This document shows positions 1 through 9,342 of a stretch of DNA of 64,000 bases, in pieces. Under the pieces are notes generated by a model that was not told the origin of the DNA, searched no databases, and saw nothing but the letters and a program-made list of their open reading frames with translations. Where the stretch lies: NCBI GenBank assembly GCA_018242525.1, contig JAFEBS010000056.1, positions 127,202-191,201 of the forward strand, given 5' to 3'. The number at the start of each line of letters is the position of its first letter. Within the stretch, counting starts at the first letter, position 1. The position numbers were made by a program, and so were the translations under genes. The stretch comes from Planctomycetota bacterium (GTDB lineage: Bacteria > Planctomycetota > Planctomycetia > Planctomycetales > Planctomycetaceae).

Positions 1-9
1 GCCTGCGGA

Positions 10-2127
10 ATGGGCAGTCCGTGTACCCGCCACGATTCTCCCGTTGTAAAACATCATCAATGTGCCGACTCGACGTGCGTAAGTGGATGCAGAGTCATCG
101 CCACACTTCGGGTACACGGCAAAGACGCATGTGCCTCATTGCCTGTGGATTTCCGGCGCGCGGCCCAGAACCATCCAGCCACCGCCCCGCGAGTCTTGGC
201 ACCCGTCGCGACAAATGTTTTCACGCTGCATAGCCGCCCGGGTGCCACCAAGGTGATTTACCTCGACTTTGACGGCCAAACGACCACGAACACGCCCTGG
301 TCACGTGGCACAATTGTCACAACCGCTTACGATATGGATAACAACCCGTCTTCGTTCTCCACGGCGGAACAGACCAACATTCAGGAAATCTGGCAGCGTG
401 TTGCGGAATGCTATTCCCCGTTTGACGTTGATGTCACGACAGAGGCTCCTGCCACGGCGGATCTGATCAACACAGGCGGGACCGACACCAAGTGGGGGAT
501 CCGGGTTCTGTTCGGTACGCCGAATCCATCCCCCGCGCCAGGGTCTGGTGGAGTTGCGTATGTTGGTTCGTTTGGTTGGAACTATGGGACTGGCGTCGAT
601 GTTCCGTGCTTTGTGCTGCAGGATGGCGTGGGAACCGTTCCCAAGTACAACGCCGATGCGGCGGTCCATGAAATTGGACACACAGTCGGCCTGAGCCATG
701 ATGGTCAATTCCCCGCGAACAGCCCGAATCACGTTGAGTACTATGAAGGTCAGGGCTCGGGAGCTGTCGCCTGGGCTCCGCACCTGGGGGCCGGCTACTA
801 CGTCCCGCTCGTGCAGTGGAGCAAAGGCGAGTACGCGAATCCGAGCAACACCCAGGACGATCTGGCGATCATTACGACTCAAAACGGGTTTGGCTACCGA
901 ACGGACGACTACGCATCCACGCAGGCCACGGCAGTTGCCATTCCCGGAGCAGCCGGGTCATCAACATTTGCCGTGCAGGTCAGCGGTGTGATCGAACGGA
1001 ATACCGACTCGGATTGGTTCAAGATCGCTTCGGGGGCCGGGGCGATCAAGCTGAACGCGGTGGGCGGCCCCGCCAATACCATGCTTGACATTCAGTTGAG
1101 CCTGTACAATTCCTCCGGCAGCCTGATCGTGGCAGCCAATCCGACCACCGACGTCGTTGCTGCCATCAATCAAACCGTGGCGGCGGGGACTTACTTTGTG
1201 AAAATTGAAGGTGTTGCCAACGGCGATCCTCTCACGACGGGGTACACGAAGTACAGCAGCCTGGGACAGTACACAATTACCGGCTCATATGTGCCAGCCA
1301 CGACCGTAGTCACAACGTCGGCACCGGTCCTGGGGGGGGCGTCCAACCTGGCCTACACCGCCAAGGCTGCCGCCACGGCAATCTGCCCGGGCATCACGGT
1401 GACAGATTCGGACAGCCCCAGGTTGCCGAGCGCCACAGTAACGATCACGAACGTCGTCAGTACCGAGGATGTGCTGAGCCTGACAGCCAAGTCAGCGACG
1501 ATGGGAAACATCACAGGGACGTACAACAAGACGACTGGTGTCATGACGCTGACATCCGCTGGCGCGACCGCCACACTGGCCCAGTTCAAAGCGGCCCTGG
1601 CAGCGGTATCGTATTCAAACACCAGCGCCGCCCCGTCCACCACGCCGCGTCAAGTCCATTTCCAGGCGACGGACGGAGCAAACGCCAGCAACGTGCTGCA
1701 GAGCACCATCACGATCGGTTCCGGGTTCAACATTGTGACGGTCGACTATAATGCGTCCACAAAGACCCTGACCCTGAATGATGACGGCGGTAATAATGCA
1801 GTTTCAATCACACTGCGTGGAACTACGATTACTGTCCAGGGGGCCGGCACGACCAGGATTGGTGCAGGCAATGCCACTGCAGTGACACTTCCCTATTCCG
1901 GTGCCGTGACTTTGATTTGCAATTTCACAGGTGGAAATGACTCCCTCTCTATCTCGAGCCTGAAATGCACCAATGCCACCATCAATCTTGGTGACGGCAA
2001 CGACGCCGCCACACTGACTTATTGTACTGTGCTGTCGAATTTGACGGTCAATGGCGGCGCAGGCACCGACACGCTCAAATTGGTCGGCACGTACACCAAA
2101 TCGAAGACCGTGACGTCCGTCCCCTGA
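10..2127 (+). CDS. Secreted-type zinc metalloprotease with C-terminal repeat region (N-terminus uncertain)
   Basis: A zinc-binding motif HEIGHTVGLSHD (H220, E221, H224, H230) has the HExxHxxGxxHD layout of metzincin-like metallopeptidases, so peptide-bond hydrolysis is the likely activity. The recognisable catalytic domain begins near residue 70 (KVIYLDFDG). A PPC-like beta domain follows at about 310-425, then Ala/Thr/Gly-rich segments ending in an NGGAGTDTL-type repeat, which suggests an extracellular protein. No signal peptide is visible: the first 60 residues are Cys/His/Arg-rich and unlike an exported N-terminus. The frame is open to the left edge, so the true start is probably outside the window or was lost by frameshift. 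Family call is good; substrate is unknown. Confidence 0.75.
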   Translation: MGSPCTRHDSPVVKHHQCADSTCVSGCRVIATLRVHGKDACASLPVDFRRAAQNHPATAPRVLAPVATNVFTLHSRPGATKVIYLDFDGQTTTNTPWSRGTIVTTAYDMDNNPSSFSTAEQTNIQEIWQRVAECYSPFDVDVTTEAPATADLINTGGTDTKWGIRVLFGTPNPSPAPGSGGVAYVGSFGWNYGTGVDVPCFVLQDGVGTVPKYNADAAVHEIGHTVGLSHDGQFPANSPNHVEYYEGQGSGAVAWAPHLGAGYYVPLVQWSKGEYANPSNTQDDLAIITTQNGFGYRTDDYASTQATAVAIPGAAGSSTFAVQVSGVIERNTDSDWFKIASGAGAIKLNAVGGPANTMLDIQLSLYNSSGSLIVAANPTTDVVAAINQTVAAGTYFVKIEGVANGDPLTTGYTKYSSLGQYTITGSYVPATTVVTTSAPVLGGASNLAYTAKAAATAICPGITVTDSDSPRLPSATVTITNVVSTEDVLSLTAKSATMGNITGTYNKTTGVMTLTSAGATATLAQFKAALAAVSYSNTSAAPSTTPRQVHFQATDGANASNVLQSTITIGSGFNIVTVDYNASTKTLTLNDDGGNNAVSITLRGTTITVQGAGTTRIGAGNATAVTLPYSGAVTLICNFTGGNDSLSISSLKCTNATINLGDGNDAATLTYCTVLSNLTVNGGAGTDTLKLVGTYTKSKTVTSVP

Positions 2128-2184
2128 CGACCCATTCCGGCCTCTCCAATCTCGGTACTCGCGTACCTACTATCACCGCGAATT

Positions 2185-2207
2185 GATCGCCCTCGGTTTT
2201 GGCGATC
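2185..2207. terminator. Hairpin between convergent genes
   Basis: GATCGCC (2185-2191) pairs with GGCGATC (2201-2207) between the convergent stops of the protease and the epimerase. There is no clear U-run, so this is only a possible bidirectional terminator. Confidence 0.3.
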
Positions 2208-2219
2208 GAGCCACTGATC

Positions 2220-3128
2220 TCACGAAGTGGACGACTTCCCCAGCAGGTGCGTCAGCGCTCCATCCAGTGTCGGGTAGCGGAACGGATAGTTGAATTCGCT
2301 CAAACGATATGGCATCACACGAGCACTTCCCAGCAGCAGGTCGTTCGCCATTTCACCCAGAGCAATCCTGGCTGCAAAGGCAGGCATGGGCAGAAACGTG
2401 GGGCGACCCAACACCGCCCCCAGGGTCTTGGTGAAATCGTAATTGGTCACGGGATTCGGAGCGGTTCCGTTCACTGCGCCTGAGATTCCAGAATTCGTCA
2501 GGCAAAAGTCCAGCGCTCCGACCACGTCGTCGATGGCAATCCAGCTCCAGTATTGCCGGCCACTGCCGATGATGCCGCCAACCCCCATGCGGAATGGTGT
2601 CAGCATTTTTGCCAGTCCGCCTCCCTTGGGGCTCAGGACCACGCCGATTCTCAGGTTGACGACTCGCATCCCCTGCTGACGGGCGGGGTCGCACGCTCCT
2701 TCCCAGTCGCGACACAAGTCAGCCAGAAAGCCGCTCCCCGGCACGGCCGACTCTGTCAAAATTTCGGCACCGCGATCCCCGTAATAGCCTATTGCCGATG
2801 CACTCACCAAAGTCTTCGGCGGACGGTCCAGCTTTGTGAGAGCCTCACACAGCAGTCGCGTCGTATTCACACGGCTCTGCCGCAGACGTTCCTTGACCGC
2901 CGGATTCCAACGAGTCGCGGCAATGTTTTCCCCCGCCAGGTGAATCACCGAGTCCAAGCCCTCCAATCGAGCTGTCGGCAATTCCCCCGCCTCAGGATTC
3001 CATTGAATATCGTTGGCCAGCAGTGGGTTCGATCGGGTCAACCGAAAGACCTCGTGACCACCCGCTGTGAGGAACGGAACCAGAGCCGAACCGACCAATC
3101 CTGTTGCCCCTGTGACCAGAACCTTCAT
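2220..3128 (-). CDS. TIGR01777 family NAD(P)-dependent epimerase (YfcH-like)
   Basis: The protein starts MKVLVTGATGLVGSAL, a Rossmann NAD(P)-binding motif GATGLVG at residues 7-13. It continues with GLDSVIHLAGENI and ASAIGYYGDRG, typical of the TIGR01777/YfcH branch of short-chain epimerases, and its ~302 aa match the family. The reading frame extends 41 codons further upstream, but the ATG at 3128 is chosen because AAGGA lies just upstream and the Rossmann motif should be N-terminal. It is a cytoplasmic sugar-nucleotide-epimerase-like enzyme whose physiological substrate is not established in the family. It stands alone, convergent with the protease and downstream of the sigma factor gene on the same strand. 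Confidence 0.85.
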   Translation of the reverse strand: MKVLVTGATGLVGSALVPFLTAGGHEVFRLTRSNPLLANDIQWNPEAGELPTARLEGLDSVIHLAGENIAATRWNPAVKERLRQSRVNTTRLLCEALTKLDRPPKTLVSASAIGYYGDRGAEILTESAVPGSGFLADLCRDWEGACDPARQQGMRVVNLRIGVVLSPKGGGLAKMLTPFRMGVGGIIGSGRQYWSWIAIDDVVGALDFCLTNSGISGAVNGTAPNPVTNYDFTKTLGAVLGRPTFLPMPAFAARIALGEMANDLLLGSARVMPYRLSEFNYPFRYPTLDGALTHLLGKSSTS

Positions 3129-3415
3129 GGTCTGTTGTCCTTCTTGTCTTGCGTGCGCCGTAATGTCGTGAAGTGTCATGTCGTGATGATACCGAAAGAT
3201 CCGCTCCAGGTTGCGCCACACATCACGGTCAACCCGGCAACGCCCTGCCAACCGAATGGCAGAGGATACTCAAGGTGAACCTCGAGGACGCAGAACTGAT
3301 CGCATTAGGGGCTGATTCTATGCGTGTGCTCGAAATGAGCAAACGCTCCGCCCCGTTGAATGTTCTGAAATTGTCGATCCGGGACAAAACCACGCAAAAC
3401 GCGACCGGCCCCCTC

Positions 3416-4342
3416 TTACATCACGCTTCCGGTTGTCTTGGCGATTCCCTGCAACTTTTCGATCGCGGCCAGGGCAATCTGGCGGACTCGCTCCTTGCTC
3501 AAGCCGACTCGATCGGCAATGTCCTGCAGGCTTTGTCCCCGTGGCTGACCGTCCAGGCCAAATCGAGCCGTAATCACCATCCGCTCCCGCTCATTCAGCG
3601 TCATCAGCAGTTGCTGAACCGCGTCGGCCCGCTGATTGGTCAACCGGGCTTCTTCGTCAGGATTCGACCGCTCGTCCGGCAGACGATCCAGCCACAATTG
3701 GTCGTGCGGTACAATCCGTTCCTGCGTCGTCTGTCGCCGTTTCAAGCACCGCGACATATGGTTCCGCACGGCCCACGTTGCATAGGTGCTGAATCGATTT
3801 CCGAGACCCACATCAAACAATTCGACCGCCCGGATCAGCGGGACAGTTGCTTCGCCGATCAATTCTCCCATCTGATCAATGGAGGCAGACACCTTGTGAG
3901 CCAACGCCACGACCAGCCGCAGGTTACTGCGGACAATTCGATTGCGCACGTCCGTCGCATCGCGCAAGTCAGATTCGATCCGATCAATCAGCGATGCATC
4001 CGGACAATTCAGATTCAGTTTCTGCCGTAACTGTTCCGCTCGGAATTTCAAATAGTTCATCCATGTGAACAGGTACTGTTCCTCATCCGGGGTCAGCAAT
4101 GGGGTTTCGACCATCGGCGAGATAAACGCCAGCCCCCGTTCGGAACCAGCCGGTTCCACGGTTCTGTCCAGAGATTGAGGCCGACGCCCCTTTAATTGCC
4201 GCTCGAAATCCCCTTCGGCGAACATCGGATGCTCAACAAACGTGATTTCCCGCTCAATCCAGTCTCGGAGACGGGCCCGAATTTCGGGAGTACACCGAGT
4301 CTGCTGTCGGCCCGCTGGCCTTTGCTTCTTGACGGTGATCAT
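3416..4342 (-). CDS. Sigma-70 family RNA polymerase sigma factor (RpoD/RpoS-like)
   Basis: At 308 aa this has sigma-70 regions 2 to 4. Region 2 reads RNRIVRSNLRLVVALAHKV followed by RFSTYATWAVRNHMSR, which contacts core polymerase and the -10 element. The C-terminal helix-turn-helix reads SLQDIADRVGLSKERVRQI and would read the -35 element. The E-x-VR-x-I signature marks the primary/group 2 type rather than ECF. Regions 1.2 and 2 are diverged: the usual DLIQEG is replaced by GELIGEA. The ATG at 4342 follows a strong GGAGGA. It is probably an alternative sigma factor rather than the housekeeping one, because it is short and lacks region 1.1. Confidence 0.85.
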   Translation of the reverse strand: MITVKKQRPAGRQQTRCTPEIRARLRDWIEREITFVEHPMFAEGDFERQLKGRRPQSLDRTVEPAGSERGLAFISPMVETPLLTPDEEQYLFTWMNYLKFRAEQLRQKLNLNCPDASLIDRIESDLRDATDVRNRIVRSNLRLVVALAHKVSASIDQMGELIGEATVPLIRAVELFDVGLGNRFSTYATWAVRNHMSRCLKRRQTTQERIVPHDQLWLDRLPDERSNPDEEARLTNQRADAVQQLLMTLNERERMVITARFGLDGQPRGQSLQDIADRVGLSKERVRQIALAAIEKLQGIAKTTGSVM

Positions 4343-4654
4343 GCATTAAATCCTCCAGATGCGTCCTGCGAGACTCGCGGTCGCACGGTATTTGCCGCTG
4401 TCCTGCGATTCTAGGTTTGACACCGGATTCGCATCGCAGGATTAACGGTCCGCTTCCAGTTTTCTCAATTGTCAGAAACCTCAATTGCCGCCGAAGAATC
4501 GAGGCCGTCAGGATCGACGTGATTCTGGACAATCCCGGATCCAATCCATTTCTTTGCATCAATTCACGAACACCATCGAGCAGCAGGGTTTGACACAGCG
4601 TGACGAACCGCTAGCATTGTGACACCTGCAAAGCAATTCGCGGGATGTCCAATC
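4343..4654. other. Intergenic region, divergent promoters
   Basis: No credible gene is seen. The segment separates the sigma factor gene (minus) from ssrA (plus) and should hold both promoters. Only the ssrA promoter candidate (4590-4617) can be pointed to. Confidence 0.5.
4590..4617 (+). promoter_or_regulatory. Putative sigma-70 promoter of ssrA
   Basis: A perfect -35 hexamer TTGACA (4590-4595), a 16-bp spacer and TAGCAT (4612-4617) as a -10 lie about 40 bp before the mature tmRNA 5' end. That leaves a short leader for RNase P to remove. Confidence 0.5.
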
Positions 4655-5013
<359 letters not shown>

Positions 5014-5033
5014 TTTTTTGTGTTTTCGCAGTT

Positions 5034-5068
5034 CTTCGCAAGATGCTTCTTTGAAACAACTTGCGAAG
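5034..5068. repeat. 9-bp perfect inverted repeat near attL
   Basis: CTTCGCAAG (5034-5042) and CTTGCGAAG (5060-5068) are perfect inverted arms around a 17-nt loop, between attL and the integrase arm sites. This could be a transcript hairpin or an operator for a recombination-directionality factor. It has no U-run downstream. Confidence 0.4.
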
Positions 5069-5104
5069 ATTCTCCTGCTCACCCGCCCTACTCTGTTGCG
5101 ATGC

Positions 5105-5158
5105 GGGTGCTAAAACGGCGGGTTTTTGGGTGCTATAATCCGCTCAGTTGGGTGCTAA
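5105..5158 (+). repeat. Left integrase arm-type sites (3 x GGGTGCTAA-like)
   Basis: Three direct repeats, GGGTGCTAAAAC at 5105, GGGTGCTATAA at 5128 and GGGTGCTAAG at 5150, are spaced 23 and 22 bp, about two helical turns. The same motif in the same orientation recurs at the right end of the element, as expected for lambda-type integrase arm-binding sites. Confidence 0.7.
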
Positions 5159-5202
5159 GCGCCTGTCCTGCGCTCAACCAGCCTTGAGAATAGGGAGCAT
5201 CC

Positions 5203-6876
5203 ATGCCTAAAGAGAAAGACGATTACCCTACCGACGACCGAGGTCGAATTCGGCTTTATATCGGTTACTGGATAAACGGCAGCGGCAAGAGGGTTCAGCG
5301 CCCATTCTATTTTGGGACCAATCCATCTGAAGTACCTTCACGCAAAGCGAGGGTCGATGAGCTTTGGGATTGGACTGAGAAACAGCACGCGATCCCGTCC
5401 GAGAGTGCCTTCCAGATTAAGGAACCTTCTCCGGTAACATCCAAGCCCGTCTGGACACAAGAGGCGCTTGGATACGCAGATCAACTCGCAAAAGGCGAAG
5501 TGCAAATTGTCATTCCGAGAACGAAGGGAATCAATCCGGCTACGCCACATCATGAGGGCGGCGAATGGGTAGAAGACGAATCAAGTTACGCCAGTAAACT
5601 TCGATTTCTCGCGAAACGATTTCCGATGATTTACTTCGTACCAGAGGAGCCAGAGGCTGCTTCGACTGGCGGCAAAACCATCCAGCAAGGAATTGATCGC
5701 CAAATCGAAAGACTGGCATTGGTGACGCCCAATATCCTCGATGCAACGTCACTTTCCTTATTCAAAGCACTTGACGCCTATGCACAACACATCCCAAACG
5801 AGAACACGCAGCCAACGTCGTCCGGGGCCGTTTTAACTGGAACTGGCGTCATTCGCCTCGAATGCGTTGAGCGATTCAAACAGCACTTCAAGAATGTGCC
5901 GCTGTCGTCTCTGGACTTCGATGGTTGCCAGTCCCTCATCGATTACTGGCGCAATCGTCCATTGACCCGATCCAAGGGACGACCATCGAAGCCAATGTCG
6001 AAGTCATATTGTCGTCATCACATCAAAGAACTCAAAAGATTCTTTCGATGGTTGAGACGCAAGAAGCAGTTCGGTTGGAAGCAGCCGGAAGACTTTGATG
6101 ATCTGAAATGGAATGTGCTTGATCTCGATACTGAGAGAACGAACATCTACACGATCAGACAAGACATCCACAGCATCGACGAATTGAAGCTGCTGTACGA
6201 ATTCGGGAGCGACTTAGACAGGCTGCTGTTCTTATTAGGGTTGAATTGCTCATTTCGCGGGGCTGAAGCTGGCACGCTCGAAGAACACCATCTGTTCATT
6301 GATCAACCGCATCCGAACACGAAGTACATTAAGAACGTCTGCAAGTTTGATATCCAGCCGACAGATCGATTCATTCTCTACGCACGAAACAAGTCGCAGA
6401 TTTACGGCGAGTATTTGCTTTGGCAAGAAACACTGGCGGCGGTTCGATGGGGATTGACCCGCAAACAGCACATCTGCGCGCGGCTTGGCATCACAGTTCC
6501 ATTCGTACTGGTCACGAAAGATGGATTGCCGTTCTACCGGCGTACCAGTGGCAACAAAAACGTGAGTCAGATTTTCAGCAACAAATGGAACAAGCTGAAT
6601 AAGCGAATCAAGAAGGTGTTTCCTGAATTCCGCGGGTTGTCCTTCGGGCAGCTTCGAACCACGGCGACGGATCTGGTTCGCCACCATTCAAGTGGGGAAG
6701 TCGCTTCCGTGTTTGAAATGCACGGATCGCCGACCAAGGACGACTTGCTCGACCTCTATTCCAATCGACCGTTTGGCCGCGTGTTTCAAGCGTTGAAGGA
6801 TGTCAGGGAAACACTTGCACCTGTATTCGATTCGACGAGCAACGCATTCAAATCAAGTGATTGGGATGACGAGTGA
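5203..6876 (+). CDS. int: Tyrosine site-specific integrase
   Basis: The 557-aa protein has a C-terminal catalytic domain of the phage integrase type. The box I arginine lies in LLGLNCSFRGAEAGTL and box II in LSFGQLRTTATDLVRHH. A downstream HG (FEMHGSP) and the nucleophile tyrosine in LDLYSNRPF complete the set. The middle part carries a SAM-like core-binding domain (ECVERFKQHFKNVPLSSL). The ATG at 5203 follows GGGAG. It should join element and ssrA at the 14-bp core. Its position immediately after attL and the arm repeats upstream of its start fit this role. Box II has GQLRTT where HxLRHT is usual, a variation seen in divergent integrases. Confidence 0.88.
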   Translation: MPKEKDDYPTDDRGRIRLYIGYWINGSGKRVQRPFYFGTNPSEVPSRKARVDELWDWTEKQHAIPSESAFQIKEPSPVTSKPVWTQEALGYADQLAKGEVQIVIPRTKGINPATPHHEGGEWVEDESSYASKLRFLAKRFPMIYFVPEEPEAASTGGKTIQQGIDRQIERLALVTPNILDATSLSLFKALDAYAQHIPNENTQPTSSGAVLTGTGVIRLECVERFKQHFKNVPLSSLDFDGCQSLIDYWRNRPLTRSKGRPSKPMSKSYCRHHIKELKRFFRWLRRKKQFGWKQPEDFDDLKWNVLDLDTERTNIYTIRQDIHSIDELKLLYEFGSDLDRLLFLLGLNCSFRGAEAGTLEEHHLFIDQPHPNTKYIKNVCKFDIQPTDRFILYARNKSQIYGEYLLWQETLAAVRWGLTRKQHICARLGITVPFVLVTKDGLPFYRRTSGNKNVSQIFSNKWNKLNKRIKKVFPEFRGLSFGQLRTTATDLVRHHSSGEVASVFEMHGSPTKDDLLDLYSNRPFGRVFQALKDVRETLAPVFDSTSNAFKSSDWDDE

Positions 6877-6954
6877 TCCTTTCAGACTTCCCAAGATTTT
6901 CTTCTTTTCGCGACAAAATGAATCGGCCTGCATAGATACTTCAAAGGAGGATCT

Positions 6955-7152
6955 ATGCACAAAGCCCATTTCACGCTCAAAGACGTTGCTGCCATACTCA
7001 ACGTTGCACCACACAAGATCACGTACCTGATCACATCCCGACAGGCTGATGAACCCGCACTTCGAATTGGGAATGTCCGTGTCTGGACTGAAGATGAAGT
7101 AAGCCTGCTTTCGAAGAAGTTGAAGTCTGAAAAACAGAATGCAACCGGGTAA
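6955..7152 (+). CDS. Excisionase-like small helix-turn-helix protein
   Basis: At 65 aa this protein opens with FTLKDVAAILNVAPHKITYLI, a MerR/Xis-type winged helix-turn-helix, followed by a basic tail. The ATG follows the strong ribosome-binding site AAAGGAGG and lies 78 nt after int on the same strand. Small MerR-like proteins next to integrases usually act as recombination directionality factors that bend DNA and favour excision. Regulation of int is an alternative. The family assignment rests on the helix-turn-helix pattern and context. Confidence 0.7.
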   Translation: MHKAHFTLKDVAAILNVAPHKITYLITSRQADEPALRIGNVRVWTEDEVSLLSKKLKSEKQNATG

Positions 7153-7627
7153 AGACGGACAACTTGTCGGAAGTCGAAGTCCAAGCACTTCGCTCGAACT
7201 GAGTCAGACCTAAACTGGCGTGATTGGTCAGGACAGCAGTTCTCACGTCGCACGCGCCCAACTTGGCCTCCGCATTGGTGGCAATCCAGCGCCTCATGCG
7301 TTTGAACGCGGCTTAGGCGGCATCGACAAAACTGACGAATGGGGCGTGTATCGATGGGACCAACTCACGGTTGTCCGAAGGCGGCGTCACGTGCTGCAAC
7401 GGCAAGTTCACAACCCGCCAAATCGTAGTAAAATCACTGCATGAGACTCGTAAAGCCAATCAATTGATGCTGGTGAACAGAGGACGACGCGTAGCTTGAT
7501 CTTGCCCGTCAGGGCGTCGAGTCGGTGCGTGGCACTGATTTGACCCTTACGGTTGAGGAGCGGAGCGACTCTGACGGCGTAACGATGGAGTGAAGGCGTC
7601 AGTGGTTTATGTGTTATTTCATGGCGA
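7153..7627. other. Intergenic region without a supported gene
   Basis: Short open frames occur on both strands (for example 7220-7444) but none has a ribosome-binding site, a recognisable motif or a consistent composition. The segment ends in the iteron array. Confidence 0.5.
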
Positions 7628-7704
7628 CAACTTGCAGAAAGGACACCGCAACTTGCAGAACAGAGAGGAACAACTTGCAGAATGCCGACTGACAACTTGC
7701 AGAA
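7628..7704 (+). repeat. Iteron array, 4 x CAACTTGCAGAA
   Basis: Four perfect copies of CAACTTGCAGAA lie at 7628-7639, 7649-7660, 7671-7682 and 7693-7704. Start-to-start spacing is 21, 22 and 22 bp, placing all copies on one face of the helix. The array overlaps the start of the Rep-like gene. Such phased direct repeats are typical of iterons bound by a replication initiator that also represses its own gene. Confidence 0.85.
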
Positions 7705-8764
7705 TGGGGAGGAGCCGAAAAAGAAGCGGCTATTCTTCCTGATGGCGGGCAAATCATGCCCATTAGACTTCAATTCCGTACTGGTCTACAGCTTCCTGAT
7801 CTACAGGTACAAACTGAAGAATGGCATGCAGCAGGACGCGGCCGTGACGCGGCAGCAGATTCATCTTGGTACAGGGCTTTGTGCAACTCGCACAATCCCC
7901 ACGGCGTTGGAGCAATTGGAGCAGCACGGACTAATTGGCCTCGTTGACAACCGTGTCTTTCCATTTCAGCCCAAACAGGACTGGTTCGTGCAGTATCGAA
8001 ACGGCGGCCTGAAGCCGTGGTTTGCACGCATCGCATACTTCCCGATCTGGATTCCAGCTTCCGCGAAGTCCAGCGGGCTTGTTCCGAGAGTCAACGCCTT
8101 ATTCTTCCTCATCAAACACAAGCCGAATCAAACTCAGTCGTATTACGCCGCAAAGTTGGGAGTGAGCCTAACCACGGTGCGAACCGCGATCAAAACTTTG
8201 AGGCGACTGAAGCTGCTCAGCGTGAGTGAACTCCGTGGACGGGATCTTGCAGGGGATCAGTGGCAACTCTGGCAAGACAAGAAAAAGCGAACCCAAACGA
8301 CGGTAAGAAGGTGGCGGCTTTCCCAATCCGATCTGTTTCAGCGAATCGGTGCAAGGCTTGAAAACGGGAAATTCCTCTACTTCTTCCAGATTGAGGAGGA
8401 ACCTCGCCAGACTTTTGATCGGATCGTTGACTGGTTCGGGAACAAGATGGCAGCGCGCGGCTATTCGAGAACGGAAATAGAATCCTATTGGTCGGACGTT
8501 GCACAGCGGTTTCTGATCGATGAATCGGACGCTTCGCTTCACAAATTTGAACTCTTCCTTTGGCTGAACTTTCTTGATGTGTTCAATCATGCTGAGAAGA
8601 TCACCCTACAATCTGCCAGCGCAGGGATTTTCTCGGGGACCAACAGCCTTGGACTCTTGAAGCGAATCACTTCTGAAGCCGTCAGTCAAATAAACACTGC
8701 GTGGGACAACCATGCCCATTACGGAATGGGAACCTGCAATCATCAGTGGCAGGCGAGAACTTAG
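7682..8764 (+). CDS. Winged-helix protein, putative replication initiator of the element
   Basis: This 360-aa protein has two regions resembling winged-helix DNA-binding domains: one near 55-85 (TRQQIHLGTGLCATRTIPTA), another near 150-185 (YAAKLGVSLTTVRTAIKTL). The duplicated arrangement resembles iteron-binding Rep/plasmid initiators, and four phased iterons overlap its 5' end. The start ATG 7682 has AGAGGAA 11 nt upstream and lies inside iteron 3; ATG 7742 is an alternative that would put all iterons in the leader. A role as initiator with autoregulation is inferred from this layout. A simple transcription factor is the alternative. No catalytic motif is seen. Confidence 0.55.
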   Translation: MPTDNLQNGEEPKKKRLFFLMAGKSCPLDFNSVLVYSFLIYRYKLKNGMQQDAAVTRQQIHLGTGLCATRTIPTALEQLEQHGLIGLVDNRVFPFQPKQDWFVQYRNGGLKPWFARIAYFPIWIPASAKSSGLVPRVNALFFLIKHKPNQTQSYYAAKLGVSLTTVRTAIKTLRRLKLLSVSELRGRDLAGDQWQLWQDKKKRTQTTVRRWRLSQSDLFQRIGARLENGKFLYFFQIEEEPRQTFDRIVDWFGNKMAARGYSRTEIESYWSDVAQRFLIDESDASLHKFELFLWLNFLDVFNHAEKITLQSASAGIFSGTNSLGLLKRITSEAVSQINTAWDNHAHYGMGTCNHQWQART

Positions 8765-8875
8765 AATTGCTCATGAGAGCCTCTCGAAACAAGAGAACGT
8801 GACCTAACCCAAGAGCCAGTTGGAGGTTAACGTCATAAATCTGAAGCATCGGTGAAAGCATCCGAAATCGGGCCA
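8765..8875. other. Spacer before the TGTCCGA array
   Basis: A short A/T-rich segment with no supported gene. Together with the array it forms a 578-bp gene-free stretch. Confidence 0.5.
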
Positions 8876-9171
8876 TGTCCGAGTTTTGTCCGACTGCGAT
8901 TTTCTCGAAAAATCAAATCAGTCTCGTCTGAGATTGGTTTGTCCGACGAATGTCCGACCGACGAAATTTGGAATTTCACGCTTGCTGCCAATGCAGTCGT
9001 CCGTTGGCTGTCCGACTGGTGCAAAACAACTGTTCAGATCGACGCACCTTGTCCGTGAATTGTCCGGCACGACGGTTTCAACTATTCGAAGCTCGATTGA
9101 CCGCTTGAGCAGAATTCCGAATCGGCACGCGTCCCACCGTTGACTCGGTTTTCCGTCCGGCACTTGTCCGA
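8876..9171 (+). repeat. Array of five paired TGTCCGA boxes
   Basis: Ten boxes of consensus YGTCCGR/T occur as five pairs, each pair exactly 11 bp start to start with a 4-nt spacer: 8876/8887, 8940/8951, 8998/9009, 9050/9061 and 9154/9165. Pair-to-pair distances are 64, 58, 52 and 104 bp. All copies have the same orientation. The exact helical-turn spacing implies a protein binding two boxes side by side. The position in a gene-free region next to a Rep-like gene suggests a replication origin, a partition site or a complex operator. Confidence 0.85.
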
Positions 9172-9342
9172 CCTACGTGTTTTTGGAAACGACGAAGGGC
9201 GATTCCAGATGTTCGTGTAACTCTTATCAGATCGGTCTCGTTCGTCACGCATGACGTTTTCCAAAGTGGTTCACATTCGGAATTTTCAGGGGTAAAATCT
9301 TATCAGGTCAATCATCACGCTGGACGAATTGGAGGGTCAAAA

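Noticed and set aside
2553..3278. 241-codon plus-strand frame opposite the epimerase
   Set aside because: Shadow of the TIGR01777 gene, whose Rossmann motif and ribosome-binding site are clear.
7628..7704. CRISPR-like short array
   Set aside because: Twelve-bp repeats with 9-10 nt gaps are far below CRISPR spacer length; iterons explain them better.
8876..9171. CRISPR array
   Set aside because: Repeats are only 7 bp, paired at 11 bp with variable distances between pairs; no repeat-spacer regularity and no cas gene.
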